Of a DNA stretch of 64,000 nt, positions 9,819 to 20,660 are shown piece after piece. Both the position numbers and the translations under genes were made by a program. Under the pieces are notes generated by a model that did not search any database, was not told where the DNA came from, and worked only from the letters and a program-made list of their open reading frames with translations. Position 1 is the stretch's first letter; each line of letters starts with the position of its first letter. The stretch covers positions 57,353-121,352 of the forward strand of contig CAICTM010000099.1 of assembly GCA_903772945.1 (NCBI GenBank), given 5' to 3'. This stretch comes from Seminavis robusta. Its lineage: Eukaryota > Bacillariophyta > Bacillariophyceae > Naviculales > Naviculaceae.

Positions 9819-12800
9819 TTATTGGGGGATTGATCGCTCTACTAATAATATCGCTTCGTCAAGCCGCGGCACATTGGCCGCCGCTCCGTATATCCGGTAA
9901 ATCTCACGCGACTTCGCCAAGTACGTTATCGCATCGGCTGCAGACGCAATGTCAACCAACATCATCCCAGCCTTTTCGAGGGCAAGCGCTTGTTCACCAA
10001 TGTATCCATGCTTTTCAGAATGACGGACAGCCTCCTCGAAAAGTGAGAGGGCGCGATCCTTCCGACCAGCATTTGCATCGAGCAGCGCCTCGACCAAACA
10101 AACCTTTCCAGTAAAGATAGGAGGATTGCACGCCTCCCATCTTAGCAACTTGGCCAGCAGTCTTCTGGCCCTTCGAGTGCACTTCCTGCTGCTTCCCAGC
10201 GAAGCGAAGACAACGGCTTGCCAAAATGTGCAGTGTGACCTTAAAAACGGACCCACATCTCGAAACGCTTTTCTCCGCTTGTAGAGCTCGATGGTCACTT
10301 GATGTGCAAAGTCACGCTTGTTCAAGTACATTCCAGCGACCAAGAAGCCACATAGAGTGCAGAAAAGTTTCGGTCCATTGGGTTCCATTCGACAAAGGCT
10401 TCCAACTCGATCCATACTCAACGATTCCTGCGTTTTCCCCATCAGGGCCGTGCAAATCATATCACAGGGTGACACAAAACCTTTGGATGTCGAACTGCCG
10501 TGGTCATCACACATACTCATGCTTTCAATCAATGCCCGCTTCACGTCAAGCAACGGGGCGCCGCTCATGAATCGGATCCAGACATAGCAAGCCGCCGCCC
10601 TCATAGACGTCTGCAGCAGAAAGGGAACAAAACATCCAAACATCAGTGATTTAGAAACAGTGATGCCGAATCCCAGCAGCTTACCTCGATGTCACCCGTC
10701 TGTAGGCCTTTCACGTGGGATCGTTGCAAATGGCTCAAGACACCAGGGAACGGTCTATTCGCAAACGTTGGCCCCATCCCCAAGGTCAAGAAAATTTTGG
10801 CTTCACAATCTCGACAGTTGTGCATCTCAGTTTGCCTCTCCGCCAATTCTCCATAGATTTTGCCTTCCCCGTAATTCCCCAAGCGTGTTAATGTTAGACT
10901 GTATAGTGCAAAACCAATGGCGCCTGGACGTACGAGCCAGCAAGAGAACAACAAAAGTTAGTTGGCCTTCTTTGATATCAAGCAGCTCGAGAAGACACAC
11001 TTACTCGTTGGTGAGAACCCAAATTGGAGAGTCAAACGTACTAGACGCGATCCGGTAAACACCGTGTATGGCGGATAGCTTGACGCAAATACGGGATGCA
11101 ATATTTGTATAACAGTCATGGCGGCCTTGGCTTTTGGATTCTTGATAGGTTTAAGGTTCAAAATGTCGCTTTCTTCAAACCCATTCAACATCTTCCTGGT
11201 CTTGGACAGCTCTCGGTGAATACCACCAAACAATCCAATCCTCCGAGGCAACGGATGTCCTAGTTGCTCGAGTACATTCTGCCCTAGAGCAATGGCCTTG
11301 TCAAATTCACTTTGTGCGCCGAGAGACAGAATAGAAGTCATGCATGCTTGGACTTGATCCATGAAAGATTTGGCGTTGGCTTGTACTTCGTCTACTAACG
11401 TTTGGACACGACTGTGATTCCCTTGACAATAGGCTAGTTCAGCGGTTGCATTCGTGAGAGCCAAGCTGAGGTCGTATTGATCCCTCCAGCGTCGTCGACT
11501 GAGCAACTCAAGACCACGCTCAAAGTAGTCAATGGCACAAGATGCGGCAAAGGAAGAATTCATTGCAACTTCTCTTCCTATTTGCAAGCACCAGAGTGCC
11601 AAGTTTTCTCTTTCCCGTGAATTGTGTAGCTCCTCTTTTCCCACCAACATCAAGTCCACGATTCGAATTTGATATGTCTGCATGATGCTGTTGTCTGAAG
11701 CGCAGCTCTCCTGTAGATTGCGTCCCAACTGCAGATGAAAGAGTGCCCGTTCTGAAGTGTTTGCTGACAAGAGGGCAGCAGCGGCTTCGAGGAACTTGTC
11801 GTGTGTCATTTCTCCTCTTTGCTGGTCAGAATCGTAGTGGATGAACGTTTGAGCAACACAAATCGTTAGGGCCCGCTGCACTTCACTCGCAGACAGGCTA
11901 CAAGTTCGTTCTAGGAGCAGTAGATCGAATTGTCCTCCGAGGCATGATATCACTTTGAGCAGATACTGTGCCACTTCCGGCAATCGTTTCATTTGCCGAG
12001 CTATCCAGCGGGCTATTCGTTGATCTGAGATTGTTGAATTGGACAAACCGCTCTGTTTGGATTCTTCTTCCGACTCGGATCCTCCACTGCTAAGGTTGTC
12101 GTCAAGGTCATCTCCTTCCATTGTTTCCAAACGACAGTTGAGCGATTGAATAAACTGATGTGCAAACAAGGCATTTCCCTTTGTTTCCTGCATGACAAGC
12201 AATGCCATTGGATGACAATCATGTGACGGCAGTCCAGTGGAATCGGCAATCATTTGAGAGATGGCGTCCATTCCCAGTTTTGCTGGTCTGATATCGACAA
12301 TTTGAGTTCCGTTGTCTTCGACTCGTCGCAGCATCTCCGAAAGAGGATCTCGAAATGCCACCTCGTTGGACCGGCAAGTTGCCATGAGCACGAGACCAGG
12401 GTACTCGTTGCGGTTGCTGTCTTCAGTTTCACTGGAGTTTGGAGGTGTCGGCAGTAGCAGAGACTCCAAGAGAAGCAAAGCATCGGGATCAGCTCTTTGG
12501 ATATCATCTAGAAGGATCACGAGAGGAGCATCTGCACAGCTCAGGAATAGATTTAGAAAGCGACGGAAGAAGACTGTGAACGCATGTGTCTTTGCATTTG
12601 CTTTTTGTCGTGTAGATTTTGTGATGACGGCCTTGTCAGCATCATCTGAAGGCAGCAGGAGTGACGACATGGAAGGGACCAAATCTCGAAGTAACAAGTG
12701 CAGTTCCTCTGCCCGAAAGTCTCGTTCATCGCCAGCAAGTCTTTCTCGAATCTTTTGAAGTAGACTTTCTCGATCTGAAATCTGCAGTGCCAATTCGTTG

Positions 12801-13189
12801 AGAGCGCTGACATAGGGAGCGAATGGTTGTCGCTGATGAGACTGCTGGTTGTCTGATTCTGGCACAAACTTTCCTGAAATGTAGAACCCTCCATCGGAAA
12901 GAATGTCTTCCCGAATGCTGATTGCCAAAGCAGACTTCCCAATACCTGACTTTCCATTTATCAAAACAAGTTGCGAAGGCTCTCCTTTGTCTGTTCGAAA
13001 ACAATCTCTTACGCGGTAATAGCGGTCCAGCAACAGCTGCCGTTGATCCTCTCGATCATAGAGCCTGTTCCGTTGATGGCTCCAGTCTTCTTCTATGGCG
13101 ACTTGATCGTTCCCCTCGTCATCGTCACTGCCTGACAACGAAACTGATGATGTCCTGCTGTTCGCGGTGCTCTGCTCATACAATGTCAT
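9819..13189 (-). CDS. Large STAND/AAA_16-type ATPase (3 exons)
   Basis: Exons 13189..11005, 10923..10685 and 10610..9819 splice in frame to about 1071 residues, with introns of 81 and 74 bp. The N-terminus (1-40) is Ser/Asp-rich. RLYDREDQRQLLLDRY (42-57) introduces an Orc1-like/AAA_16 NTPase with Walker A GKSGIGKS (79-86) and Walker B LVILLDD (about 223-229). The rest is a long alpha-helical, TPR-like region, including a segment of the type N-Y-G-E-G-K-I-Y-G-E-L-A followed by LQTGDIE, seen in the predicted-ATPase family that accompanies kinases and cyclases (COG3899-like). I see no kinase or cyclase domain here. Such STAND proteins usually act as nucleotide-switched signalling scaffolds. It is divergent from the VHL-PUB gene, sharing a 421-bp spacer with a poly-T tract. 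Confidence 0.8.
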
Positions 13190-13262
13190 GTCATACTAGC
13201 AAGCCAGTACCAGTACTACAACTGCTATCTCATGCAACAATAACGTGCGACACCTTCCATTT

Positions 13263-13263
<1 letters not shown>

Positions 13264-13295
<32 letters not shown>
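13264..13295. repeat. Poly-T tract (32 T)
   Basis: An uninterrupted T run in the short spacer between divergent genes, 75 bp upstream of the ATPase start. It could be a nucleosome-excluding promoter element, or simply a slippage-prone homopolymer whose length is uncertain. Confidence 0.9.
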
Positions 13296-13299
<4 letters not shown>

Positions 13300-13610
13300 T
13301 ATCAATCGGGTTGTGGCTTGTGCCTTGTGATTGTGGCTCGCAAGCTTGAAAAGAATGCGATTTGGCACTTCGTGGTCACCGGCTCGGGACGGAGATTCTT
13401 CGGTGGTCACCCTTTGCTGACTTAATTTTCTCGGAGAAACTCTTTTCAATAACAGCTTGGATGGCTCATTATAAAGATCTACTGTCTGAAAAGCGATGAC
13501 GAGCAACAAATCCCACAACTGCTGCAACTGGCAAGCAACTGTTCGAGAAGAGAGCTTCTGTCGACTGTACTACCGTAGCTAGTAGACCAAGGATACAAGA
13601 GACAAACAAG

Positions 13611-15083
13611 ATGACAGAATCCTTCTTGACCCAAGATGGTACCAGTAGCCATGAAGAATCATTCCTCAAGATTTGGTTGACACGAATTGTCGTGACGGCA
13701 GCGATTGCCATGGTGTTGGAGTACCTGATGGGAACGGCGAAAGGTCCAGCTCAAGAGGCACCATACCAAAAAGAAGAAGAAGAAGAGGTCATGACCATGC
13801 AATACACAGAGTTAAAAGGGCCAAGCCTTGTAGAAGAGGAACCAGAAAATGACATTGTTGATGCTGATGATGCTGACCAAACGGATGAAAATGAACAAAT
13901 AGACGACAATCGTGATGACAAAATAAATGACACAGCCTTAGAAAAGGAAGACAGAACACAAGAGGACTCCACACAAGATGAACAGGAAGAAAGCGAGGAT
14001 CCAGACGAAAATGGAGACCTTACGAACGAAGAAACAGATTCCAATGGCGTTAGCAGCGCAGCCAACGAAACAGAAACAAACAATGGGAATACTAGTACCG
14101 GTACCGGTAGTGCCACCCCGGTTGTGGAAGAGGCTCCCAAACCCATCCAATTCCGAAACAAATCCATTTATCATCCTGGAATGGAAGGTTTCCATCGCTG
14201 GTATGACGTTGAAACCAGTTTATTTCGACAATACAATGTTGGAAGGACCGACGGCGTGGACGTAATTCCTCCGTACGTTCCCAAGAGTCGCAATGGACAA
14301 GTAAAAGTGGCCCTGAGAGTCACGAATCATTACTCCATGAAAATCAATGTATACTGGATCAACTACCAGGGACGTGAAGATTTCAAAGGATCCATTTCCA
14401 GAGGAGAAACATGGTATCAAACAACCTACGTCGAACATCCCTGGGTATTTCGATTGGCAGATTCGGGGGAGCCAGAAGAGCCACTCCTGGTGCATTACAT
14501 TCCAGAGCGTGTCATTCCTCATTTGGACGAAGTGCCAACTATTGAAGACGAACATCCCATGGTGGGTGTCCAGCGATTCAACATTACTGGTCCTACTCCG
14601 GAAGCTCTTCGAGATTCCTACATTTGTAGCATTGACGATGCCGTCATACCACATCCGGCCAAGCATCACTTCCACAATCCCAACCAGGCGCATACGTGGA
14701 CCTTGCTGCAAATGAAAAGACTATCGTACTTTGATTACAATCCGGGAGCCACCATGTTGATGAAATACTTGAAAAACATTGCCATGGATCCAGACAATTC
14801 AAGCTACCGACGTATTCGTATTTCCAACAAGAAATTTGCCCAGGGTATTTGGCTCACCCCGGCACGTGGGCTACTATTGGCGGCAGGATTTGTGGAGCAA
14901 CAGGCATTTGCCGAGTTGGGCACTGCCAAGCCACTGTCCAGTGGGTTAGTACAAGATATTTCGTTGGTGCTGCACAGACTGGAACAGTGTTTGACGGAGT
15001 TGAGTCAACAAGCGGACTTGGCACCGAGAGAGCAGCCCGATGGGGCCGATGGATCTGGGAGGGCAGGATTTCGAAGACTATGA
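13611..15083 (+). CDS. Membrane-anchored VHL-beta-like and PUB domain protein
   Basis: An intronless 490-residue frame. Residues 20-41 form one hydrophobic, probably membrane-spanning helix near the N-terminus. Residues 52-165 are very acidic and low-complexity. Residues 230-300 match the von Hippel-Lindau beta domain: LRVTNHYSMKINVYWINYQG, then SISRGETW and HPWVFRLADSG, corresponding to the pVHL pattern N-x-S...V-x-W-L-N-F-x-G...P-G-T...H-L-W-L-F-R-D. Residues 365-430 match a PUB/PUG domain (LMKYLKNIAMDPDNSSYRR, IRISNKKFAQGIW, LLLAAGF), known for binding the C-terminus of p97/Cdc48 in PNGase, HOIP and UBXD1. The architecture suggests a membrane-tethered p97 adaptor, perhaps at the ER or plastid envelope (inference). 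No elongin BC-box was identified. I chose the first ATG. Confidence 0.75.
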   Translation: MTESFLTQDGTSSHEESFLKIWLTRIVVTAAIAMVLEYLMGTAKGPAQEAPYQKEEEEEVMTMQYTELKGPSLVEEEPENDIVDADDADQTDENEQIDDNRDDKINDTALEKEDRTQEDSTQDEQEESEDPDENGDLTNEETDSNGVSSAANETETNNGNTSTGTGSATPVVEEAPKPIQFRNKSIYHPGMEGFHRWYDVETSLFRQYNVGRTDGVDVIPPYVPKSRNGQVKVALRVTNHYSMKINVYWINYQGREDFKGSISRGETWYQTTYVEHPWVFRLADSGEPEEPLLVHYIPERVIPHLDEVPTIEDEHPMVGVQRFNITGPTPEALRDSYICSIDDAVIPHPAKHHFHNPNQAHTWTLLQMKRLSYFDYNPGATMLMKYLKNIAMDPDNSSYRRIRISNKKFAQGIWLTPARGLLLAAGFVEQQAFAELGTAKPLSSGLVQDISLVLHRLEQCLTELSQQADLAPREQPDGADGSGRAGFRRL

Positions 15084-15405
15084 TGATTGTTTGGTTGGGA
15101 TCTTTACAAAGTGGATGACTGACTGCTCCTGAACTGTGTTGCCATGAGCCCAGCCATACCAGCTATCAAAGCCAGTAGGGGTACCGTAAAGGCAGCAAAG
15201 CCCACAGAGGGCGAAGGTGCTTCATCTTTTGGCATAGCTACAGCAATAAAACAAACGTTGCAATAAAGTACTAGCTATTAAAGTTACACATTCGATCAAT
15301 CTTCTTTTGGTCTCAAGGCACATCCACTTCTTTTTGGTTCGCGGCTGTACCATGAACAAAAACCTTGCATGCAAGGAGTGAAAAACAAACGACGACATTC
15401 GGCTT
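15084..15405. other. Convergent 3' intergenic region
   Basis: About 320 bp between the stops of the VHL-PUB and sideroflexin genes. It should hold both 3' UTRs and polyadenylation sites. No gene seen. Confidence 0.5.
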
Positions 15406-16629
15406 TTACAATCCCTTGTTGTAATAGAATGCCTGGTAGGGTTGTTGTGTCTTGGGGTTTCGCAAATGCTTGAACTTGTCTTCCACTTGCTCCGAGGGGA
15501 TCTCGGCGATCTGTGGGAAGATTGCGACCGTGGCGGGTAGTCCCACTCCAAAGGACGCCAATAGCAAAAAGGTCGTGACAGGAACGGTCAAGGCAGGATT
15601 CTTGGTGACGACTTGCTTCAGCGGTCCACTGGACACGAGAAGAGGTGGCAAAAAGTAGACAGGTGCCTGCAACAGAGCACGAGACAGTGTCGTGGAATGA
15701 ACACCTCGTGTGGCAGCCTCTTGACTGGTTTCTCCTGGCAATACATCATTGCCATGTTGATCCAAGAGAGGAATACCGGAATCCATTTCCGGCGATCGTA
15801 CAATGTAGCAATTGAGCGACGATGCGACGACGGCACTGGGGAATGCGACCCATCGCAGCATTGATTTTGCCTTTTGTGCATCGAATCGCTTTTGAATGAC
15901 TGTTGCCAATCCAAATGCGACACAGAGAGCCGATCCCACGGCAGCGGCGTAACTCTTGGCGAGTGTTTCGTTGGTCATGGTGGATGCAGCATTGCGATTG
16001 TAGTAATTGACTAGTGCATTCTGCGACTGATTGATCCATGACCAAAAGAGGAGAGGCAAGGTGGATTGGGAAGCGACCATGGCGACACAGACGGGTCCAT
16101 TGTAAAAGACATAGCCTGACATTCGGAAGGGGCGTGGGATGACATCTCCTGTATCAGGATGCACGGCAGACTCCGAAACACGCTTTGCTTCCCACAATTG
16201 ACGGTGTGCGGCAGGATCATTGTTGTTTTTGGCCAAGAACTGCTGGTAGTCCAGAACCATCTGTTGGCTCTCGCGAACCTGTTCTTCCGTGTACATCAAG
16301 AGACTGGGGTCACACGCCAAGAGCATACGAGAGAATCGTCCTCCAAAGCTTTCAGCATCGTAACGTTGGCCCTTGGGATCAAATGCTGGGACTGACGAAG
16401 CCGTGGAATTCTCCACCAAGGCAGCCACCGCCGAGACAGTTCCCACTCCAGCAGCTGCCGCCAGCAAACACTTGGCAACGGGAACACCGCTGCTGCTGGT
16501 ATTGGAGCTCACAACTTCCGTGTCCTTGGTCGTCAAGGCCGACTTTTTACGACGGCTCATCAAGGAAACAGCACGGTTCCTCAGACCAGAGTTGGTTGGC
16601 TTCAACGAAAGGGCGCGAACAGAAAACAT
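15406..16629 (-). CDS. Sideroflexin (mitochondrial amino acid carrier family)
   Basis: Intronless, 407 residues. Family signatures are clear: HPDTGDVIPRPFRMSGY (157-173), NGPVCVAM (177-184) and NQSQNALVNYYNRNA (200-214), followed by several hydrophobic segments and the VGLPATVAIFPQ motif near the C-terminus. Sideroflexins (SFXN/Fsf1) sit in the mitochondrial inner membrane; human SFXN1 transports serine for one-carbon metabolism. The typical length is about 320-330 residues; the extra 80 or so at the N-terminus are basic and Ser/Ala-rich, consistent with a mitochondrial targeting extension. The ATG at 16629 is the first in frame. Orthology to a particular SFXN paralogue cannot be decided by eye. 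Confidence 0.92.
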   Translation of the reverse strand: MFSVRALSLKPTNSGLRNRAVSLMSRRKKSALTTKDTEVVSSNTSSSGVPVAKCLLAAAAGVGTVSAVAALVENSTASSVPAFDPKGQRYDAESFGGRFSRMLLACDPSLLMYTEEQVRESQQMVLDYQQFLAKNNNDPAAHRQLWEAKRVSESAVHPDTGDVIPRPFRMSGYVFYNGPVCVAMVASQSTLPLLFWSWINQSQNALVNYYNRNAASTMTNETLAKSYAAAVGSALCVAFGLATVIQKRFDAQKAKSMLRWVAFPSAVVASSLNCYIVRSPEMDSGIPLLDQHGNDVLPGETSQEAATRGVHSTTLSRALLQAPVYFLPPLLVSSGPLKQVVTKNPALTVPVTTFLLLASFGVGLPATVAIFPQIAEIPSEQVEDKFKHLRNPKTQQPYQAFYYNKGL

Positions 16630-17028
16630 CTTGCTTGCTTGGTACAGTACTGTATATTGTATTATTGATTGGGAGAAAGCAAATACGTGGATTGCCGGAT
16701 GGGTTGCTTGGAATAAGAAACTGGAAAATAAATGAGACGAAAGAGCAACGTTGAAGTTCCAGGGTATCTGGTATGTGACGACTTTCTTGCTTGGTTATTG
16801 AAAGTATCTGCTTTTGGTTTGGATGTTTGGATCAAGAGTGATGAGCCCGATCTATGTGTTGCGAATTTGCTTGCCGCCAGAGTTTATGTGCCGAACTCAG
16901 CCATCATCGTTGCCATGGCCAATGGGAAGCCACAAATCAAATTGCAATTTCATGTGGGTCCTGCTTCCGGAAACTTTGTTTTTCGAAGAACGTTCCAGAA
17001 TATTACCGTTTAAATGGTGAAATAAATA
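16630..17028. other. Sideroflexin upstream region up to the retrotransposon insertion
   Basis: Presumed 5' region of the sideroflexin gene. The plus strand has an open frame at 16732..17013 (93 codons) without a recognisable domain; I do not call it a gene. The LTR element inserted at its right border. Confidence 0.4.
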
Positions 17029-17033
17029 ATATC

Positions 17034-17184
17034 TGCTGATTCTGGCCGTCTGACCGTCCACCGTCAACCGGAATCTAGCTAGCCTCCACTCATCTACAGA
17101 TCCAGAGACAACAAAGTAGCTTCTCCTCATAATCTTATAACATCATTCGTAATACATCTATCGCTACCTTTAGTCTCTTCAACA
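17034..17184 (+). repeat. 5' LTR
   Basis: Begins TGCTGATTC and ends TCTTCAACA. The last ~105 bp match the 3' LTR with one visible difference; the first ~50 bp differ by several small indels and substitutions. The segment 17132..17144 is exactly complementary to the bases immediately after this LTR. Confidence 0.85.
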
Positions 17185-17197
17185 GATGTTATAAGAT
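17185..17197 (+). promoter_or_regulatory. Putative self-complementary primer-binding site
   Basis: The 13 bases gatgttataagat start at the very first position after the 5' LTR. They are the exact reverse complement of atcttataacatc at 17132..17144 inside the LTR, and the complementarity stops at both ends of the 13-mer. No plausible match to the initiator-Met tRNA 3' end is seen here. This is the geometry of self-priming as known for Tf1/sushi elements, where the transcript's 5' end folds onto the PBS. Confidence 0.55.
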
Positions 17198-17245
17198 CCT
17201 TCTATACAACCGATACCACCACCGATCCGCTACACTGATCGACCG

Positions 17246-17475
17246 GCACGACGCACCTCTATCGATCGAACAGCACGAAGCACCTCTATCGAACGAACGG
17301 CACGACGCACCTCTATCGCTCGACGAAACGAACCTCTATCCTCGAACGAACCTCTATCCTCGAACCTCTATCGCTTGACGAACGGAACACCACACCTCTA
17401 TCCTCGAACGAACGCACCTCTATCGACGAACGGCACCTCTATCGACGAACGCACCTCTATCGACGAACGACGACG
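17246..17475. repeat. Minisatellite in the element leader (ACCTCTATC + ACGAACG motif)
   Basis: About ten imperfect tandem copies of a 13-24 bp unit built from ACCTCTATC followed by (CT)CGA(A)CGAACG(G). It lies between the 5' LTR and Gag, in the untranslated leader of the retrotransposon. Confidence 0.8.
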
Positions 17476-18117
17476 GAACGACACTGATACCGAACTGATG
17501 CTACCAGCTGATACGCTATAGCCAACAACACCACACAACCTCAATCAATCCCACTAACACCTAGACACACAGGCTTTAACGTCCGACAAAGGGAACTAAA
17601 AATACCCGTGTCGCCCAACTCAAATCCAATTCTACCCTACTCCTACAATGACCACCACATACACCAACTGAGGCAATCCACACCCCATCCTCACACAATC
17701 ATTGGCAAACCTGACAGAGGAAGCTATCCCTCCTCATCTCTCAGGTTCTTGCAAAAACCAGAGCTATCTCCAGTAGGACGGTGATGGCAGATAGGCCACG
17801 CCTACATCATCTTGGCCAAGCAGCCTACACTGCAGCATCCCAAGGCAACGTTGCATTCGTCGTCCCGAACAAACCAGACAAACCCGTAAATGCTGCCAAC
17901 GCCACCAACATCATGACCGCCACGACCAAACACAAAATGATGATGCGATGGATTATACCACAAAACAGAGGCCCAGATCCTCCAGCAAGTTTTGGACGCC
18001 GTTAACGATACTTACACAAGGCCCTCAAAGATCGCATGTGGGATACGGCAACACCAGCCATTTGACATCATTACCATCTAGTAACCACATACGGAAAAAT
18101 CACAGATACTGATCTCC

Positions 18118-18792
18118 TTGCCAAATCGTGAACTCCTCACCCAGACTTGGACTCCACCCACAGACATTGAGGAACTCTTCGATAATATTGACACCTGCAT
18201 CGCTTTCTCAGTAGAAGGCGGAGATGTCATTAGTGACCGCAACACTGTCAGCGCCGGAATAGCCACTCTACAAGCCACGGGCCTATTCATTCATCCCATC
18301 CGAGAATGGAAAAAGCGTTTACACCAGGAAAACCGCAACCTCACCCACTTCAAAGAATTCTTTCGTGATGCTGAAAATGTCCGCCAGACCGAAACCACTG
18401 TCACCGCCGCAGGCTACCACCAACGAGCCAACGCAACTATCCCGGACACCCAAACCGTTACCACCGGGACTCCTACGCTCACCCATCCACAAATGATCGA
18501 CATAGCCACGATCACCGGGATCGTCCAAGAGTCACTTCGAGAATCCCAAGCAGCAAACGCAACCCCCACCACCACCGATTGCGCCAACCGCACGCTCGTA
18601 CCAGAGCTGTTCACGGAGCCGACTCGATGCATGGGATTTGGTGCTGGCTCGGTTACTGCCAACACCCAAGCCACAACAGTGATACGTGCAACTTCCCCAA
18701 GGAGGGCCACAACATCAAGGCCACCGCACAAAACAAATGGAGGCGAACGAACGATACAGCCGCCGGAAATGATTTCAGGGAAGCTAACCTAA
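18118..18792 (+). pseudogene. Retrotransposon Gag remnant with zinc-knuckle region in another frame
   Basis: The 224-codon frame reads W-T-P-P-T-D-I-E-E-L-F followed by a helical Gag body (ATGLFIHPIREWKK, FKEFFRDAEN, AGYHQRAN), the layout of the Gag group carried by diatom Copia-like elements. The zinc knuckle appears in a shifted frame near 18640-18700 (CWLGYCQHPSHNSDTC, then PKEGH), so a frameshift separates it from the body. The upstream start is unclear. Confidence 0.7.
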
Positions 18793-18844
18793 CAGTATTA
18801 AAATATTAGACCACGTTCACAAGACACTACGATCGTTAGGTCTC

Positions 18845-19519
18845 CCACCACCAATTAAAAACACCAATTACGGTGCATTAGATAGTGCAGCCACGTCTAA
18901 TTTTCTAATGTGGAATGATAGTTGTCAAAACAAACGCACCACTACCAACCCAATCACAGCCGTAGTAGCACAAGGAGCCACCATGACATCCACCAATGAA
19001 GGAGACATCACCATACCACACATACCACATGCAGCATGTAAAGCTCATCTATTCAAAGAAATCAAACATGGCTCAGGATATCTCATCTCGCTAGGACAAC
19101 TCTGCGATAGCGGATGCACAGCCACCTTTAACAACACCACGGTCAAGGTCCATTACAACACACAATGCATTATCACGGACTACCGAACACCCCAGACAGG
19201 CCTATGGCACATCCCTAAAGACAACCCACCCGGTTTACCACCGATAGATCCAATTAAACAAGCAGCTTCGGTCACAATCAAACCGACCCACAACCTCGCC
19301 AACGCAGCACACTTCGATCCCACCAAAGCCCAAAAGGTAGCCTTCAGTCAAGCTACTTGGGCAACCCGCATCCTCAACGCTCAAATGCAGTCGAGGCACT
19401 ATATACAGGTTTACCAGGCTCAACACAAAAGGGCCTCCGATACCACCCAATCAAGGAATACTAAGGACATGGGACCACAACGCGGGGAACCAAACCAAAA
19501 CCTACTGCCAAACAAATGA
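18845..19519 (+). pseudogene. Retrotransposon aspartic protease-like remnant
   Basis: An open frame covering LDSAATSNF at about 18878-18904, corresponding to the D-S/T-G/A-A-T catalytic motif of retroelement proteases. It continues with HIPHAACKAHLF, LISLGQLCDSGCTATFNN and TGLWHIPKD, all characteristic of this element group. There is no in-frame stop until 19519, but the frame is cut off from Gag and from the rest of pol. Confidence 0.7.
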
Positions 19520-19619
19520 CCGATTCAAATGTTATTCCGCCAGCCTACCAAGGCAACGACAGAGTGTTCGCCACATGATTGACGTGAACCAACCGGCATT
19601 TAACGACCAAACGGCCGAC

Positions 19620-20140
19620 ATTCCTTACTCAGACAAGGCATGCATATTATTTGTCTTTTACAGCTATCCCATTCATTATGGACCAAAATGAAAACGAACG
19701 CGGAGTTTTTTCAGCTTCAACGAAGCAGCGTTTATTGTCAGCTGGATTTTACCAGCACTAATCGTAGTCACGAATGCTCAATATTTAAGACCTTATCATC
19801 CGAAATGATTCAACTTTAGCCCACCGGCATGTAGACCGCCACGCCAGCCGAACGAGCATCCGACGCAAAACCATTCATTTGCGATTTTGCGGCTGTGCCC
19901 CAATTCCAAATGACTATAGGTGCCCAGCCTTATCGCAGCCAAATCCGACTCATTCTTCGGGGTCCAGAGTAACCAAATTGGGTTGCCCAGTCCCGGTATT
20001 TCGATTACCGACCATGGCTCACCCGAATTTGTATATGCCACGCACCAGGGAATCGAGGATCATGGGCCCCCATGCGAAGAGGCTGGTAGTGGCTGCTGGA
20101 CTCGTATCCCGGTGCTTCAAGATGGTGATTACGGCCCGAT
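19620..20140 (+). pseudogene. Possible integrase remnant
   Basis: Weak. In shifting frames I read pieces resembling the integrase/GAG-pre-integrase region of the same group: PAERASDAKPF near 19849 (position of the A-E-R-A catalytic Glu motif) and WAPMRRGW near 20060 (compare W-A-P-H-x-x-x-G-W-Y). Stops and frameshifts interrupt it. The position between protease and RT fits the Copia order. Confidence 0.35.
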
Positions 20141-20660
20141 ATGAATCGTTGAATGGTTTCCGAATGTACTTGCCACCACAGCAGGTATCCAAGCAGCTGT
20201 TTACAAGGATTGGCACGCCCAATTTAGCTCGTTAGAGTGGTTCATCTAGAACAATCCACTATCCAAGAGTCCCCCGTCCCCAGGGGGCTTAGGGGTGCAA
20301 GGATGGTTAGGGACCATAACCACCCGGGGTCCAGTGGAGACGATTGCCATCCCGCTACCAAGACCCCCAAGCAAGCGCATGACTCCGGTGCATGAAGATC
20401 GATCGCATCTAGGCCAACACCAATCAACGATCTTCTAGGCTCCCCCGATCCCAAAAGAGTAAAAGCACGAGACCATGCTAATTTTAACAGTTGAAGTTTC
20501 CCAGCGTCCCCTTTCCGATCCGCAGTCCTGCAACGCGTCAATGACCTCCGGTCCGGAGCGTCCCAGACTTAGACGATTTGAGGGAATATGGGAACATGTT
20601 TTGACGATTGGTCGATGTTGCCAAGGCACCGACGCCCACCCCGACAGAGGAACCAACACA

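Noticed and set aside
16732-17013. 93-codon plus-strand frame beside the LTR element
   Set aside because: It lies in the presumed sideroflexin promoter, shows no family motif and stops just before the element.
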